Below are positions 61,625 to 64,000 of a DNA stretch of 64,000 nucleotides, piece after piece. Origin of the DNA: Melanocharis versteri (lineage: Eukaryota; Chordata; Aves; Passeriformes; Melanocharitidae); assembly GCA_013397845.1 (NCBI GenBank), contig VZTG01001083.1:744001-808000 (forward strand). Reading direction: 5' to 3'. The position numbers and the translations under genes were made by a program. Every line of letters begins with the position of its first letter. Within the stretch, counting starts at the first letter, position 1. The notes under the pieces are model-generated. The model did no database searches, was not told the DNA's origin, and saw only the letters and a program-made list of their open reading frames with translations.

Positions 61625-62847
61625 TGCCACAAGTGAAACTCGTTAGAGTGTCACATTTATCCCCATCCATTACACTGGCTCAGACTGCATCTCCAAATAA
61701 ATGGTCCTGGTCTGCAGACTGATATGGAGGGCGAAACAGAGCTCACTAGTTCACATTAGCAAGGTGGACAGGGTGAAGATTTCTTGCATGCTGCATTGTT
61801 TAAGCATCTTAGCTTTCAAGTAAAATTTGTAAGAGACATTTAGGACCTCTCAGTGAAATGCCTCATGATAGATCATTCAATATTTTAAACGGGAGCAATC
61901 TGAATAAGGACTTAGGCCTTGGTCTTAAGAATGTTATTTAACACTGAAGGGTTTAGACTCAGTTGCAGTATACAATAGCATGTCAGTGGAAACTGCCACC
62001 TGAGATTACAACAGGTTCTGAGTGAGTGTCTTTGTTTTCAAATTTAATCTATTAATCATCATATCGAAAGGTATGAAAGGGAAGTTTGCGGTAGAGAAAT
62101 GTACTCTCTGAGAAGAGGAAAATAAGAGAAGAGCATATCAGTAGGTCAAATAAGATGCCTACCAATGCCCCTTGCATAAATAAAAGACAGATTGTCCAAA
62201 GACATCCTATATTCAGAACCAGTTCAAAATAGATCAGAATGCTTGCAAAAACGTAGAAGTAAGTATTCATAAAGACCATATATTAAAGGTTGGGGGTTTT
62301 TTTCTCCCTGAAGTGAAAGAGAGAATTAAAGTTGCAACTTCCCTAGCTAGAGAAAACCCAATTTTTACTCTGTTTTGCCGCTGTTTGTCACTGTTGAGTG
62401 GGATCAACAGAGGAGGCTCCACCTGAAGGCAACAACACTGCTCTTGACTTTTAGCAAACACAAGGCTATTTTGTAAAGAAGGACATCACTTCTCTTTTAC
62501 AGCTCACTTGTTAAGAAGCCTTGAATCTAGCAGTTATCGACAAATAGCTTTTTCAGACCTCTGGAGTGTTTTAATAAGGTGTCTGCTTTTGTGAAACATG
62601 ATGAGGTTTCTCAAGGACGGCTTAGCAACAGTCCCCTGCTTCAGTTACTAATAAATAATCAGTAACCTGAGAAGAAATCAGTTACTCCCCCCAGTCTCAT
62701 GAATACAATTTTGGTAATACATCCCAAGATGCAACTAGCCTTTTATTGCTTCAAAGGCACCCTGCTTACTCTTGGTCAACTTGACTGCCATGTCTTCCAG
62801 ATCCTTTTATGCAAAGACTTTAGATATCTGAGGGCAGATCAGATTAG

Positions 62848-62900
62848 GAAAAAACTGAGGTAGAAAAAAACTGAGGCAAAAGAAAACTGAGGCAAAAAAA
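62848..62900. repeat. Short minisatellite, aaaactgagg core
   Basis: Three copies of a unit of about 16 to 20 bp with the core aaaactgagg, separated by A-rich linkers. Confidence 0.8.
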
Positions 62901-64000
62901 CCCAAAAGGAGGAATGGATGACTTGTGTCCTTAGGCACTCTACCTCACTGAGCAATAGGCTCATTTGCTTTGGTCTTTCTTTTGATGACAGCGCATTTGC
63001 AGAAACCTTTCTCTATTGTGCTTCACATCCGTACTAGCTTCAATTCCAGATGGACTTTACCTTTCCTAACTCCATCCATGTACATTCAAGCCCTGTCACT
63101 AAATTCCTTCCTGCTTCCACCTTCTATACACTTCATTTTCCCTCTGACTTCTGAAGCAGTTCCCATTTTTTCCGTGCTGGCTTCTGCTGTACTTACCTGA
63201 CTCTCTGAAGATCAATCAGCTCTCTTAGGCTCCTTTGTCCTTCATGCACCAGAGTGCAATGTAGAAGTGTCTGCTCAATTTTAACCACAATAAAAAGAGA
63301 GTTGGAAATTTTTCTTTTCATTATAATTGTAGGAACAAAATGACACATACACAGTGTTCGCTGTGTTGCTACTTGTCAGTGCCCCCTGACATTTATAGGG
63401 ATTGCTAGAATTCTTGAGTTTGTTAGTAATGCCATTTTCAAAAATACTGGCCCTAAATTAGATTGAGATGGCCTTGACCTTGAATACTCAAGTCAGAGAC
63501 AGTCCTTCCAGTGACTCCAGAAGTTCTTGGTCAATTATCCTTGGGCAGAGAGTAATGAGAGGAGTTTTTGCAGTTTAAAGTTTAGAAAATTAGGGATTGA
63601 GGATGAGGTGGGCTTTACTGCATGTTTTGAAGAAAAAAAAAGACCTTCAGATTATTCTACTAAAATACTTCTTTATGTAGCAAGGCATATCCTGCTTGGG
63701 AACTGCCTACTCATGAAGACCATGCAAGGAGGATTTTCTTTGCAGTAATGAGGTAATCAAGGCTGAGTTTCCATTTGATATTCCATCCCAGTCGCAACCT
63801 TTTGATTAAAAGAGGTGGGGCCAGACAACACCTATCATATTCTTTTCTGGCTTTTCGATGTTCTAAGATCCTGTTGCCACTGTCAGTGTAGTTCTTGGAG
63901 AAGAAGTGGAAAGGAGGAATGGAAAGAAGATTACCGAATTCATAAGGTTGCACCATGCACTCTAGAGGATAGATACATGTGAAAAGGGTAATCATGTCTG

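Larger units (their letters stand above)
60716..64000. other. Non-coding stretch
   Basis: No gene or transposon recognised. Small tandem duplications at 61561 and 62848 are listed separately. A weak CTCF-like half match (minus strand, 63377-63392, core cagggggcact) is noted without being called. Confidence 0.6.

Noticed and set aside
1..64000. CRISPR array, bacterial operon, tRNA or rRNA genes
   Set aside because: No regularly spaced identical repeats, no tRNA-like or rRNA-like blocks; the repeats present are those of a bird genome.

Overview
The window looks like bird nuclear DNA: AT-rich intergenic or intronic sequence with no recognisable gene. The organism call rests on the interspersed repeats. 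There are seven separate loci of CR1 retrotransposon (chicken repeat 1, the main avian LINE), two LTRs of the avian ERVL-like type, one LTR of ERV1-like design, and a GC-rich fragment that may belong to a third LTR family. All family names come from my memory of avian consensus sequences, not from a search. The species cannot be told from what I see.

Layout. 1-5.3 kb: non-coding apart from a CR1 3' end (2.70-3.00 kb), a perfect G-quadruplex motif (3.18 kb) and one coding-like minus-strand segment (4.67-4.83 kb). 5.3-11.8 kb: a CR1 copy at 5.3-5.8 kb, then a nested pair at 10.0-11.8 kb in which a younger CR1 has split an older one. 11.8-25.2 kb: almost repeat-free, with a short CR1 tail at 15.5 kb, an unusual degenerate repeat built on a GAAACCAATRCATT core at 16.6-16.9 kb and a TA-rich tract at 23.75 kb. 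25.2-45.2 kb: after a small CR1 piece, about 20 kb without any transposon I can recognise, holding a candidate CTCF site (28.6 kb), a GTTT microsatellite and a pair of related GC-rich segments (41.2 and 43.2 kb). 45.2-47.1 kb: the longest CR1, with remains of the endonuclease and reverse transcriptase regions, an internal deletion, and a 75-bp CR1 tail nested inside it. 49.6-50.8 kb: ERVL-like and ERV1-like LTRs side by side. 52.5-53.6 kb: a CR1 tail, then a GC-rich segment ending at the single N and enclosed by a 40-bp direct repeat. 58.6-60.7 kb: a second ERVL-like LTR abutting a CR1 tail, and an ERVL-leader-like piece 1.3 kb further on. The last 3 kb hold only small tandem duplications.

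No protein-coding gene, rRNA, tRNA, CRISPR array or operon could be supported. Open frames longer than 100 codons are either antisense or decayed transposon sequence or look like chance openings in AT-rich DNA. I found no convincing new biological system. The most unusual items are the N-associated flank duplication, the degenerate CCAAT-containing repeat, the clean nested CR1 insertions and the coding-like segment near 4.7 kb.
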